From positions 27,366 to 91,365 of the forward strand of contig NZ_KQ948425.1 of NCBI RefSeq assembly GCF_001514065.1: a DNA stretch of 64,000 bases, read 5' to 3'. Position numbers and translations under genes: made by a program. This DNA comes from Streptomyces antibioticus. GTDB taxonomy: Bacteria > Actinomycetota > Actinomycetes > Streptomycetales > Streptomycetaceae. How positions within the stretch are numbered: the stretch's first letter is position 1; each line of letters starts with the position of its first letter. A model generated the notes under the pieces. It saw nothing but the letters and a program-made list of their open reading frames with translations, did no database searches and had not been told where the DNA came from. Shown in pieces: positions 26,422 through 34,885 of this stretch.

Positions 26422-26929
26422 GACCCCGACCGCCGCCGGGAGACATGCTCGCCCCGCCGATCCGCCGAACGGTTTGCACACACGACACCCGCTGGCCAAC
26501 GATCGATTCCAGCGAGGCTTCGCCGCCTCCCAACCTGCTGAATAAACACTGCCCTAACTCGCTCACACAGCCACCAGCGCGGGCGACGGCGCTGTGCCGC
26601 CCGCCAGCAGGCGCAGGAGAGCAGCCGCCGCACCGTCACCGAAGCCGCCGCCGGCGCACTCCCCGCAGCCCGCACCAAGGAACAGCACCAGCGCACCCGG
26701 ATCATCCGGCAGCACCACACCAGAAGGTGTCCGACTACCGCGACGAGCCCATGCACCCCAGTGTCAGCGCCCGCACCACCACCGGCCTGCCCCTGTTGGC
26801 TATGCACGTGAGTAGCGATGTCGTTTCGACGCGGAACGGGGAGTCGCACACCTACGCGAACGGGCGATGTGCGCGAGAACGGGAGTCCGAGTGTGAGTAG
26901 TTGGGCACAGGAAGTGCCGCTGAGATTGA
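26422..26929. other. Stretch without a recognisable gene
   Basis: Arg-rich frames occur (for example 26594-26815) but without start sites or family resemblance. Confidence 0.35.
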
Positions 26930-27413
26930 TCACGGGGTGGGGGCCCAAGGCCACCGGGGAAGAGGCCCATCCTCAAGCGCGGGCCTCTTCCCCGGTCGTG
27001 GGTGTCCTGATCGTGGCGGGGGTGGCAGGTAGGACACCCCGCGCGGGGTATAGCGCACGTGATGCAGCCTGGCGATCAGGTCCGCCACCCGCGCCAGCGT
27101 CCACCGCTGGCCCTCCACCCAGCCGTGCGCGGCCGGCCACCGCCGTAACTCGGTCTGCAACCGGGCCAACTGCTCAGGCTTCAGGCGGCACGGCTCACCG
27201 CCCGACCCCTTGGAGACCAGCGCCTTCGTGCCTGCGCCTGCCAGGCCCGCTACCAGCGGCTCGTCGACATCCCCGTAACCCGCAAGCGGCGCGCCACTTC
27301 ACCGGTGCCACCCCTTGCGCGAACAACTCCGCGGCCTGAAGCCGCAGCCGCTCGCGTTCCTCGGCCATCAGCCCGCCGCCCTGCGCATACCGCATGAACC
27401 CGGCACAGCCCAC
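26930..27413 (-). pseudogene. IS630-family transposase, N-terminal remnant
   Basis: MRYAQGGGLMAEERERLRLQ, AAELFAQGV is the usual opening of actinobacterial IS630 transposases (compare the copy at 57026). After a frame change the helix-turn-helix continues LRRWPAAHGWVEGQRWTLAR, VADLIARLHHVRYTPRGVSY. The DDE domain is missing. Confidence 0.7.
26953..26996. terminator. Perfect 16-bp stem hairpin
   Basis: ACCGGGGAAGAGGCCC pairs exactly with GGGCCTCTTCCCCGGT with a 12-base loop. Symmetric, so it could stop transcription from either side; it lies at the broken end of the IS630 remnant. Confidence 0.55.
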
Positions 27414-27609
27414 CCGGACTCAGACGTCACTCGCCCCAACGCAGCATGCAACTGCGGCCATTCAAGGTCAGTGGCCGGGTTTCGGCAGCACCTTCGTGTT
27501 TTTCCCCGATGGTCTGACCGCGGTACGCCGGTAGGGGAGTCGGGACGCGGCGGTGCCCCGACTCCACAGCCCCACCGGCCGTCACCGCGCAGGACCCGGA
27601 CGGCAGTGG

Positions 27610-28857
27610 CTACGAAACGGAGCTGGGAAAGACCGTGACCGGGCCGCCCGTGTCGACGAGTTCACAGCGCTCCTGCTCCACCTCGCAGCGGACCAGGTAG
27701 GTCGGCCCGTACCGCAAGGCGTTCAAGGGCACAGACGTGCCGGACCCCGAGGGGAGCTCCTGCTCAGCCAGGCCGAGCAGCAGCGTGTTGTCGGACTCCC
27801 AGGCCATGCCCTGGACGTGGACCCGCGAGGCTGACCACAGCTGCGCTGTCACGTCGCCGCTCGACGCGTCGTGCACGACGAGCGAGCCGTCCCCGCGCTC
27901 GCCGGCGATCCACCGCCCGTCCGGCGAGAAGCGCATCTGGCCGGTCTCGTCGCACAGCTCCCAGCGCTGCTCTTGCGGCTGCGAGATCGCATAACTGCGC
28001 AGACAGCCGTTGGACACGCGCAGCAGCACGGAGTCGGCGGCGATCGACACACCTGCCGGATGCTTGCTCAGGGCCGCCGACGGCCAAGGCGTCCTGTCCC
28101 CCTCAAGGCTGCCGATGTTGTGGATACGCCCGTTCCACTCCACCAGCACGTCGTCTCCCGCGAAGCCGTAGACCGAGTCGATGCCCTCGTAGGTACGGGA
28201 ATCGACCTTGCCGGTGCTCAGGTCGGCGCGCTTGACGACCACCGAGCGGCCCTCGGTGGGGTGCACGGTCCAGGCCGCGAAACGGCCGTCCGCAGAGACG
28301 TTCAGCTGAGTGGTGTGCTGCCCGTCCCCCGTGCGTTCGAGTTCCTTCTTCGAACCATCCGCGTCGACGTAGACCACAACCGTCACGGACTTCGACTCCT
28401 GCGCTAGATAGACGAATCCCCGCTTGCCGGCCTGCCAGATCCGCAGCCCGCCGTGCTTGTCCGGTACCGGGACGGCCTTGCCTGCGAGCACGACCTGCCT
28501 CGCGCTTCCCTCGTGGTCACCGCCCGTCCCGTACGGCAGCCGAGTGCCCGGGCCCACCGGCAGATTCCGCAGCTCCCTCGGCACCGACTCCTGTACCGCC
28601 CACTTGGGCCTCGACGAGGCCGGCGGCTGCGCATCGGACGCCGACAACCCGCTCAACGAAACCGCCACCACGACCGCCACGACCGCGGCCACAGCAGCGG
28701 CCGTCGCAGCCAGCCGCCGCCGCCCGACCGCCCGCCTGCCCCCACCCAGCACCCGGTCCGCCCAGCCGTCGGGGACAAACGCCTCATCCGCCCGCGCGAC
28801 GAGCACCTCGCGCACCCGACTGCTCCCCTGCTCCTTCTGATCGTTCTGCTCTCTCAC
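27610..28857 (-). CDS. Membrane-anchored beta-propeller-like partner of sigma factor
   Basis: 415 residues from GTG 28857, whose GTG overlaps the sigma gene stop (GTGA). A short cytoplasmic N-terminus (VREVLVARADEAFVPDGWAD) precedes one membrane helix (LAATAAAVAAVVAVVVAVSL). A long extracytoplasmic domain with repeating blades follows (SADGRFAAWTVHPTEG, FSPDGRWIAGERGDGSLVVH, VQGMAWESDNTLLLGLAEQE), as in WD40-like/TolB propellers. The coupling suggests that it regulates the sigma factor, but no zinc-binding anti-sigma motif is visible, so this is inference. Confidence 0.75.
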   Translation of the reverse strand: MREQNDQKEQGSSRVREVLVARADEAFVPDGWADRVLGGGRRAVGRRRLAATAAAVAAVVAVVVAVSLSGLSASDAQPPASSRPKWAVQESVPRELRNLPVGPGTRLPYGTGGDHEGSARQVVLAGKAVPVPDKHGGLRIWQAGKRGFVYLAQESKSVTVVVYVDADGSKKELERTGDGQHTTQLNVSADGRFAAWTVHPTEGRSVVVKRADLSTGKVDSRTYEGIDSVYGFAGDDVLVEWNGRIHNIGSLEGDRTPWPSAALSKHPAGVSIAADSVLLRVSNGCLRSYAISQPQEQRWELCDETGQMRFSPDGRWIAGERGDGSLVVHDASSGDVTAQLWSASRVHVQGMAWESDNTLLLGLAEQELPSGSGTSVPLNALRYGPTYLVRCEVEQERCELVDTGGPVTVFPSSVS

Positions 28858-29399
28858 AGCGCCTCCTCCACAGCGCTCGCAAATGCCCCGGCGACCATCT
28901 CCCGCAACTTCTTCAGCGCCCGGTGCGCCTGGGTCTTCACCGTGCCGACCGAACAGCCCAGCAACTCGGCGGTCTGCGGCTCGGTCAGGTCCTCGTAGTA
29001 ACGCAACACGATCACCGCCCGCTGCCTGGGCGGCAGCGAACACACCCACGCCCAGATCTGCTCCCGCTCATCAATCTCGGACGTCCGGTCCAGGGACACC
29101 AGGTCCGCCACCACCTGCACGCTCTCCGGCGGGCCGCCCGTCAGCCGTTCGCCGCGCACGCGTCTGCTGCGCCACCACGAGATAGCGGTGTTGGCCAGCG
29201 TCCGCCTGACATAAGACTCCAGCGCCTGCGGCTCACGCAGCCCGGGCAACGCGACAAAAGCCTTGACCAGCGCCGACTGCAGCAAGTCCTCAGCCAGTCC
29301 GTGGTCACCGCCGCAGAGAAGATACGCAGTGCGCAGCAACGCCCCGGAACGAGCCCGCACAAACTCGGAGAACGCCTCTTCATCGCGTCTGCCTGCCAT
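28854..29399 (-). CDS. ECF sigma factor, SigE-type
   Basis: 181 residues from ATG 29399, with GAGGAGAGG at the correct distance. Region 2: FSEFVRARSGALLRTAYLLC, GDHGLAEDLLQSALVKAFVA. Region 4: LPPRQRAVIVLRYYEDLTEP, QTAELLGCSVGTVKTQAHRA. It directs RNA polymerase to an unknown set of promoters. It is translationally coupled to the membrane protein downstream. Confidence 0.92.
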   Translation of the reverse strand: MAGRRDEEAFSEFVRARSGALLRTAYLLCGGDHGLAEDLLQSALVKAFVALPGLREPQALESYVRRTLANTAISWWRSRRVRGERLTGGPPESVQVVADLVSLDRTSEIDEREQIWAWVCSLPPRQRAVIVLRYYEDLTEPQTAELLGCSVGTVKTQAHRALKKLREMVAGAFASAVEEAL

Positions 29400-29539
29400 A
29401 GCCGCCTCTCCTCGATCTCCCACCGACATGTATGGGACGTACGAGGACCCAAAACCGTTGACCAGACACACCAACCAACCCTCCTGAAAGGCCGGTTGGC
29501 CTGGGGGCGCATGCAGCCGGCCAAAGCCACACAGACATA

Positions 29540-29570
29540 CGGGCCCGGGCGATCGAACCGCCCAGGCCCG
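29540..29570. terminator. 12-bp stem hairpin upstream of the sigma gene
   Basis: CGGGCCCGGGCG pairs with CGCCCAGGCCCG (one mismatch) around a seven-base loop. It is probably a terminator isolating the sigma operon. Confidence 0.5.
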
Positions 29571-29807
29571 CAAGCCCCGGAGATCAGGCCCCCACGAAGC
29601 GGGCGACGCCCGGGGAGGCCTCGCAGACCTGGTACAGGCGTGTTCGCCACCCTCGACGAAGCCCGCCCTCACACAGCCGTCGAGGTGTTCCCCGACAAGG
29701 ACCAAGGCGCACGACCGAGTGGGGCCTGTGCAGCCAACGGTGAACCCAGCCGTTCTTGATCAGCGACGTCCGGCCACTCGTGCAGGAGGTCCAGGAAGAT
29801 GTCCGGC

Positions 29808-30302
29808 TCAGCGACGGGCGGCTTCGGTGAAGCTGGAAGCGGCGAGCGCGGCCGTGACCATGGTGACCATTAAACGAGGGTCACTCTCCCCGACCGTGTC
29901 CAGCTGGAGAAGGTCTCCCGTGTCGGTGTAGTTGACGTACAGCCCGCGGAACTTCACCACGTTGGTCCTGCGAGTGGCCGTGACCGCGTCGTCCAAAAAC
30001 TGCTCCACGCTGGCCGGCACCTTCTCATCGACCATCCCCAGGATCAGGTGAGCGAACTCCGCCTTGGCCTGGTGACTGGTGAACGCCTTCTCGAAGCCAG
30101 AGCGGAACTCTTCCCGGACAGCAGGTGGTAGGCAGAGCATCACCATGCACAAAGAAGCTTTGCCGACCTCTTCGAGGGCCAGCGCGGCAAAGGAGAAGGA
30201 CCTCGGCCACTGCCCTACGTCCAGAACCGCTTGGGCACTCGTCAGGAGGCCGCGCGCATTCTTGAGGGAGGCCGCCGCGATGTTGAGGACCGTTCGCTCC
30301 AT
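29808..30302 (-). CDS. abiV: AbiV family abortive infection protein
   Basis: 164 residues. The N-terminal part follows the AbiV/HEPN pattern: NIAAASLKNARGLLTSAQAV, LDVGQWPRSFSFAALALEEV, GKASLCMVML. A helix with an ALALEE-GK core, where relatives keep the same E-E-x-GK, is the key match. A helical C-terminus follows. Known AbiV proteins abort phage growth in Lactococcus by blocking protein synthesis after a phage protein activates them. No other defence gene is adjacent. Confidence 0.75.
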   Translation of the reverse strand: MERTVLNIAAASLKNARGLLTSAQAVLDVGQWPRSFSFAALALEEVGKASLCMVMLCLPPAVREEFRSGFEKAFTSHQAKAEFAHLILGMVDEKVPASVEQFLDDAVTATRRTNVVKFRGLYVNYTDTGDLLQLDTVGESDPRLMVTMVTAALAASSFTEAARR

Positions 30303-30656
30303 TGCGCCCGGATCAAGGGGGAGTTTCGCCCTTCGCCCACTGTCGCAGGGGACTGCCGATCACAGCATCCGAATTGGCGAACCCATGCACCGACGCCAAG
30401 CTGGCCGTGATGGTGGATCCGGTCCGGCCGCCTAGCCTCCGCGCGTCGTGCTCCTCCCTCGGTCGGTAGAAGCGTTTGGTCCCGGCGCCGTGGCGGGTGA
30501 CGTTGTGGGCGCCCCAGCGGGTCCGGAAGGTGTCACTGCGGGTGGAGAGCCCGCGACCAGGTCGTGGAGGTCCGAACTGCCCCGTGCGGGTGCGGCATGC
30601 AGTAGCCCCCGAGTCAGTTCACTTTTCTGACTCACTGGGGTACCGTTCCACCAGAT
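30303..30656. other. Stretch without a recognisable gene
   Basis: Nothing supported before the operators at 30657. Confidence 0.35.
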
Positions 30657-30698
30657 AGTTCGAAAACGGAACTCACTATTGAGTTCGAAAATCGAACT
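30657..30698. promoter_or_regulatory. Two HxlR-type operators before the SDR gene
   Basis: AGTTCGAAAACGGAACT (30657-30673) and AGTTCGAAAATCGAACT (30682-30698) are spaced 25 bases apart; the second is a perfect 7-bp inverted repeat around AAA. Related sequences lie before the HxlR gene and the aldo-keto reductase gene, so these are probably its binding sites. Confidence 0.65.
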
Positions 30699-30755
30699 AA
30701 CCAGTGATGCGGGCGGCCCGATGGCTGGCCCCGCAGCGTGAACAAGGAGCACGTC

Positions 30756-31508
30756 ATGACTTCGATCCTGATCACCGGAGCCTCGAAGGGCGTCGGCCTG
30801 GCCACCGCTGCCGAGCTGGCCAGGCGTGGCCACCGTGTGGTCGCCACCGCCCGTGACCCGCGCACCCTGGAGAGCCTTGATGTCGCGCAGCGCCTGCGCC
30901 TGGACGTCACCGACCAGGCCAGCGTGGATGCCGCTGTCGAGCAGGCCGGCGAGGTCGACACATTGATCTCGAATGCGGGTGTGATCTTCCGTGCCGCCGT
31001 CGAGGCGAGCCCGCTGGAAGAGATCGAGCGGCTGTACGCCCAGAACACCGTCGGCGCGATCCGCGTCGTGCAGGCACTGCTGCCTCAGATGCGCCGGCGT
31101 GGCAACGGCCGCCTGCTGTTCGTCTCCAGCATGGGCGGACGTATCGCCTTGCCGGGCAACTCCGCGTACGCGGCCAGCAAGTGGGCGCTGGAAGCGTTCG
31201 GGGAGAGTCTCGCCATCGAGCTGTCCAAGCTGGACATCGACGTCACGCTCGCCGAGCCCGGGCCCATCAGTTCCGGCGCACTGGACCACATGACCACGTA
31301 CGCCCTGGACGACGATCCCTACGCGGCCTTGCTGGAGGGCGGCATTCCGCCGGAGATGATGAGCAGTCCCGAACAGGTGGCATCCGCTCTCGCGGACCTC
31401 GTTGAGGCGGACACCGTGCCGCTGCGGGTTCCCATCGGGCCCGTCGCCCAGCACGTCCTCGGTGCCAGGGACGCCGCGCGCTACGACGAGCCCTTCCTCC
31501 CGGCCTGA
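30756..31508 (+). CDS. Short-chain dehydrogenase/reductase
   Basis: 250 residues from ATG 30756, with AAGGAG upstream. NAD(P) motif TGASKGVG, DVTDQASVDAAV, SNAG, catalytic Ser in LLFVSSMGG and YAASK for Tyr/Lys, and a PGPISSG substrate loop. It reduces an unknown carbonyl. It is preceded by two operator palindromes and followed by the convergent HxlR regulator. Confidence 0.9.
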   Translation: MTSILITGASKGVGLATAAELARRGHRVVATARDPRTLESLDVAQRLRLDVTDQASVDAAVEQAGEVDTLISNAGVIFRAAVEASPLEEIERLYAQNTVGAIRVVQALLPQMRRRGNGRLLFVSSMGGRIALPGNSAYAASKWALEAFGESLAIELSKLDIDVTLAEPGPISSGALDHMTTYALDDDPYAALLEGGIPPEMMSSPEQVASALADLVEADTVPLRVPIGPVAQHVLGARDAARYDEPFLPA

Positions 31509-31586
31509 GGACCGGCTCGATGCCGGGCCCCGTGCAGGGGCCTGGCGACTTCGGTGGCGGCGCGCCTGCGCGCAGGCGGGGAGGGG

Positions 31587-31979
31587 TCAGCCGGCTTTGG
31601 CCGGCGTGATCGCCGTGGCCGGCAGGCCGTTGCTCGCGATACGGGGCGGCGCGTGCTGCTCTCCCCACTGCCGCAGCATGGACAGGATCGGGATGAGGTC
31701 GCGGCCGGCAGCGGTGAGCAGGTACTCGTAGCGCACCGGCCGGTCCTGGTATTTGCTGCGCTCGATGATGCCGACGTCCTCGAGCTTGCGCAGGCGAGCG
31801 GCGAGCATCTGGCGCGGGGCGCCGGTGCGGGACTGGATCTGGTCGAAGCGGCGCACGTCGAAGCCGAGCTCCCGGATCACCAGCAGTGACCATCGGTCAC
31901 CGACGAGTTCGAGGGCATCGGCGATCGAGCAGACGCGTGTCCCGTCACTCGTGAAGATGTCGAATTCGGTTGCCGTCAC
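31587..31979 (-). CDS. HxlR family transcriptional regulator
   Basis: 130 residues from GTG 31979 with AAGGAGG upstream. CSIADALELVGDRWSLLVIR is the HxlR signature, followed by the recognition region RRFDQIQSRTGAPRQMLAAR and the wing LEDVGIIERSKYQDRPVRYE YLLTAAG. These act as dimers, often sensing aldehydes or oxidants through a Cys; C18 here is the candidate. The divergent promoter to the 32101 gene carries a half-palindrome like those at 30657, suggesting autoregulation. Confidence 0.9.
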   Translation of the reverse strand: MTATEFDIFTSDGTRVCSIADALELVGDRWSLLVIRELGFDVRRFDQIQSRTGAPRQMLAARLRKLEDVGIIERSKYQDRPVRYEYLLTAAGRDLIPILSMLRQWGEQHAPPRIASNGLPATAITPAKAG

Positions 31980-32010
31980 TGCCGCCTCCTTCTGCTCGGG
32001 CTGCTTCCAG

Positions 32011-32033
32011 TGTAGTCCGTATGTTTTTCGAAC
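32011..32033. promoter_or_regulatory. Candidate HxlR site in the divergent promoter
   Basis: Read on the minus strand, GGGTTCGAAAAACATACGGA shares GTTCGAAAA with the operators at 30657-30698 and lies between the HxlR gene and its divergent neighbour. Confidence 0.45.
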
Positions 32034-32100
32034 CCGATAGCGTGAGCAGGCGACGCGCAGACCGCAGGACTGCGGATCGCCTGCTCGCCAGGAGCTGCAC

Positions 32101-32541
32101 ATGACTACGCTGCACGACTTTCAGACCCTGGCCGGCTCCGCGGAAGGCCTCGGAGTGGTCTCGACCCTGCGCGCAGACGGCACCGTGCACGCGTCAGTGG
32201 TCAACCTCACCGTCGTGTCCGACCCGCTCGGCGACGGGAGCGTCGTCGCCTTCGTGACCGCCGGCAAGGTCAAGCTCACCAACCTCAGGGCCCGCCCGCG
32301 GCTCGCGGCGACCGCGCGCGTCGGCTGGTCGTGGGCCACGGTGGAGGGCACGGCCGCCCTCATCGGCCCTGACGACCACCACCCGGCCTTCGATGCGGAG
32401 CGCACCCGCATGCTCCTGCGGCAGATCTTCGTCGCCGCCGGCGGGCGGCACGGGGACTGGGAGGAGTACGACCGCGTGATGGCGGCGGAGCGTCGCGCCG
32501 CCGTGCTCGTGAGACCGCAGCGCGTGTATGGGGTCGGCTGA
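32101..32541 (+). CDS. Pyridoxamine-5'-phosphate-oxidase-like FMN/F420 protein
   Basis: 146 residues: GLGVVSTLRADGTVHASVVN, VAFVTAGKVKLTNLRARPRL, AATARVGWSWATVEGTAALI, the split-barrel flavin/F420 fold. It is complete and divergent from the HxlR gene. It is probably a reductase in the same response module. Confidence 0.85.
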   Translation: MTTLHDFQTLAGSAEGLGVVSTLRADGTVHASVVNLTVVSDPLGDGSVVAFVTAGKVKLTNLRARPRLAATARVGWSWATVEGTAALIGPDDHHPAFDAERTRMLLRQIFVAAGGRHGDWEEYDRVMAAERRAAVLVRPQRVYGVG

Positions 32542-32627
32542 CGGCCGGCTCCACGGCTGGCGAGCACCTGCCCAGCCATCACCTCACTCGCTTCGCTTTC
32601 ATACGCGCAATGCCACACTGACGAATA

Positions 32628-32645
32628 AGTCTAAAAATCGAACCC
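32628..32645. promoter_or_regulatory. Candidate HxlR site before the aldo-keto reductase
   Basis: AGTCTAAAAATCGAACCC matches the palindrome at 30682 in 13 of 17 positions and lies about 85 bases before the next start codon. Confidence 0.45.
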
Positions 32646-32730
32646 TGTGCTGGGGTGTCGACCTGCGCACCTCGGACACGCGAAGGCCGGCACCCCGGTC
32701 CTCAAGCTCGCTGTCCCTTGGGAGACTTCC

Positions 32731-33786
32731 ATGCAGTACACGACTTTCGGCCGCACCACCGGCCTTCGCGTGTCCGAGGTGGCGCTCGGTGCCGGCACAT
32801 TCGGCACCACCGTCGCCGCCGGCACAGACCGGGACGAGGCCCGCCGCATCCTCGACCGCTTCGCCGACGCCGGCGGTACGTTCATCGACACAGCCGAGAG
32901 CTACCAGGGCAGCGAGTCGGAGGAGATCCTCGGCGAACTGCTCACCGGCCGGCGTCACCACTTCACCCTGGCCACCAAGTTCGCCTACGGGGTCGGCGCC
33001 GACCCGGGCGTGCTGGCCGTCGGCAACAGCCGCCAGAACATGCGACGGGCCGTGGAGGACAGCCTCAAGCGGCTGCGGACCGACCACATCGACCTGCTGT
33101 GGGTCCACATGCCCGACACCGTGACCCCCATGGACGAGATCGTGCGGGGTCTGGATGACCTGGCCCGGCGCGGCCTGATCCTGCACGCCGGACTGTCCAA
33201 CTTCCCCGCCTGGCGCACCGCCCGCGCGGTCACCCTGGCCGAGCTGCGGGGCCAGGCACCGGTTATCGGCGTGCAGTTCGAGTACAGCCTCGTGGAGCGC
33301 ACCGCGGACCGTGAGATCCTCCCCATGGCCGAAGCGCTCGGGCTCGGCGGCGCACTGTGGTCACCTCTGGGCGGCGGGCTCCTCACGGGCAAGTACCGCA
33401 CCAGCAGCGAAGGGCGCCTGAGTGACTGGGGCCGCATCGTTCACACCGAGGACACCCAGCGCAAGACGGCCGTCGTGGACAGTGTCCTCGCCGTCGCCAA
33501 GGAAACCGGCGTGCCTGCCGCCCAGGTCGCGGTCGCCTGGGTCCGCGCATTCGCCTCTCGTGCTACCACCCCGCTGGTCCCGGTGATCGGACCGCGCACC
33601 CTGCCACAGTTGGAGGACTACCTGGCCGCGCTCGCCGTGGAGCTCGATGCAGCCCACTATGAGCGCTTGGACGAGGTCAGCAGCATCTCACTGGGCCAGC
33701 CCCACGAAGTGGCGGCCGCCTCCCTGCCCAGGCTCCTCGGCGGCGACGCCGGCCAGTTCCGCGCCCCGATCGTGCCCCTCGCCTGA
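32731..33786 (+). CDS. Aldo/keto reductase
   Basis: 351 residues from ATG 32731. YTTFGRTTGLRVSEVALGAG opens the barrel. The catalytic tetrad is visible: Asp and Tyr in FIDTAESYQGSESEEILG, Lys in FTLATKFAYG and His in DLLWVHMPDTV. The NADPH-binding end is AWVRAFASRATTPLVPVIGP. It is full length. The operator-like site upstream links it to the HxlR module. Confidence 0.92.
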   Translation: MQYTTFGRTTGLRVSEVALGAGTFGTTVAAGTDRDEARRILDRFADAGGTFIDTAESYQGSESEEILGELLTGRRHHFTLATKFAYGVGADPGVLAVGNSRQNMRRAVEDSLKRLRTDHIDLLWVHMPDTVTPMDEIVRGLDDLARRGLILHAGLSNFPAWRTARAVTLAELRGQAPVIGVQFEYSLVERTADREILPMAEALGLGGALWSPLGGGLLTGKYRTSSEGRLSDWGRIVHTEDTQRKTAVVDSVLAVAKETGVPAAQVAVAWVRAFASRATTPLVPVIGPRTLPQLEDYLAALAVELDAAHYERLDEVSSISLGQPHEVAAASLPRLLGGDAGQFRAPIVPLA

Positions 33787-33835
33787 GGCGATCCGCCTGG
33801 CGGCCCCGGGGCAGTCCCACCCGGCGTGAGTGCAG

Positions 33836-34022
33836 GCCCCCAGTCCAGACCCAGATCTCCGCTCAGCGCAATCCAGAACCGGCATCCGCCGCACTGCTCG
33901 TCGAACCATTCATCCCGGCAGCCGGGGCTCCCCGTCGAGCGATTGAGCAGCTCCAACCAGCGCCCGTGGACGTCGACACCCCCGCCTGCACCGCCGTCCC
34001 TCTGCAGCCTGCCCAATGCCAT
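33836..34022 (-). pseudogene. Fragment of a Cys-containing hypothetical protein
   Basis: The minus strand reads VHGRWLELLNRSTGSPGCRD, EWFDEQCGGCRFWIALSGDL, GLDWG, then changes frame (ACTHAGWD) and loses coding character. The CGGCRFWI-x-L layout resembles the DUF3027 family, but this assignment is tentative. Confidence 0.4.
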
Positions 34023-34293
34023 CCGTTCCCGCCCTCTCACCGAATCCGCAAGGCCAATCTGCACGGAACCCATGCCCAGCCGCCAGCTGATTGCTGCACC
34101 CCGCAGACCATCGGCCCAGCACGTCACAGACATCACCTGCACGGGCCGGTCGGCCGCTGGGACCCGGGTGGCGCGGTTGGCGCCGGCCGGCAGCCGGGCA
34201 TGACCCGCTACCGGGTGTTCTTGGGTTCCTGCGGGTGGCGTGCTCCCTGACGGGGCGGGTCCGGCCAGCCCCGCACGGCTTGCCCCACACAGT

Positions 34294-34312
34294 TGTAACA
34301 ACTATTGTTACG
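34294..34312. promoter_or_regulatory. Rrf2 operator, site 1
   Basis: TGTAACAA-CTA-TTGTTACG is a near-perfect inverted repeat 36 bases before the Rrf2 start. The same GTAAC-N7-GTTAC arrangement recurs at 34832. Confidence 0.65.
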
Positions 34313-34347
34313 ATTAGACGCGAGGGGCACGGGAGGTGGAATCCGGC

Positions 34348-34779
34348 ATGAGTGCCAACAGCAGGCTGACCATCGCGGCACACACCCTGACATGGATCGG
34401 GCTGTATCAGCGGCGCGGCCACGAGGTCGCCACCTCCGAGCAGATCGCGGCGAGCGTCAACACCAACCCCGTGGTGATCCGCCGCCTGCTGGGCGAGCTG
34501 CGCAAGGCCGGCCTGGCCGATGCACGGCGCGGCGCGAGGGCGGGCTGGATGCTCGCGCGCGACCTGGCGGCGATCACCCTGCTCGACGTCTACCGGGCGA
34601 TCGAACCGGGACCGCTCTTCGCCCTGCATCCCGCGACACCGGACCCTGAGTGCGTGGTGGGCCACGGCATCGGGCCGGCCATGACCGCCGTGTACGACAG
34701 CGTGGAGAGCGCGCTGTGCAGGGAGCTGGCCAAGACCACACTGGAAGACGTCCTGCGGGACGTCCTGAAAGCCGGCTGA
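34348..34779 (+). CDS. Rrf2 family transcriptional regulator
   Basis: 143 residues from ATG 34348. The winged helix is LTWIGLYQRRGHEVATSEQI, AASVNTNPVVIRRLLGELRK AGLADARRGARAGW, as in YwnA-type Rrf2 proteins. It lacks the three clustered Cys of the iron-sulfur members (it has one Cys in ECVVGH and one in CRELAKT). It is flanked on both sides by copies of one palindrome, so it should repress itself and the next genes. Confidence 0.85.
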   Translation: MSANSRLTIAAHTLTWIGLYQRRGHEVATSEQIAASVNTNPVVIRRLLGELRKAGLADARRGARAGWMLARDLAAITLLDVYRAIEPGPLFALHPATPDPECVVGHGIGPAMTAVYDSVESALCRELAKTTLEDVLRDVLKAG

Positions 34780-34831
34780 CCCCGGACCACCGGCCTCCCG
34801 CGATCGAGGGCAGTCACATTCCACACCCATC

Positions 34832-34854
34832 GATGTAACCAAAATTGTTACATC
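34832..34854. promoter_or_regulatory. Rrf2 operator, site 2
   Basis: GATGTAAC and GTTACATC form a perfect 8-bp inverted repeat around CAAAATT, 32 bases before the start at 34886. It matches the site before the Rrf2 gene. Confidence 0.7.
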
Positions 34855-34885
34855 TACGAAGAGACAGAAGACAAGGACAACAACG

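Noticed and set aside
25839..26900. A 353-codon plus-strand frame
   Set aside because: Arg/Pro-rich and overlapping the Cys-rich gene in another frame; it lacks coding character.
30432..31454. A 340-codon minus-strand frame
   Set aside because: Antisense to the SDR gene with intact catalytic motifs.
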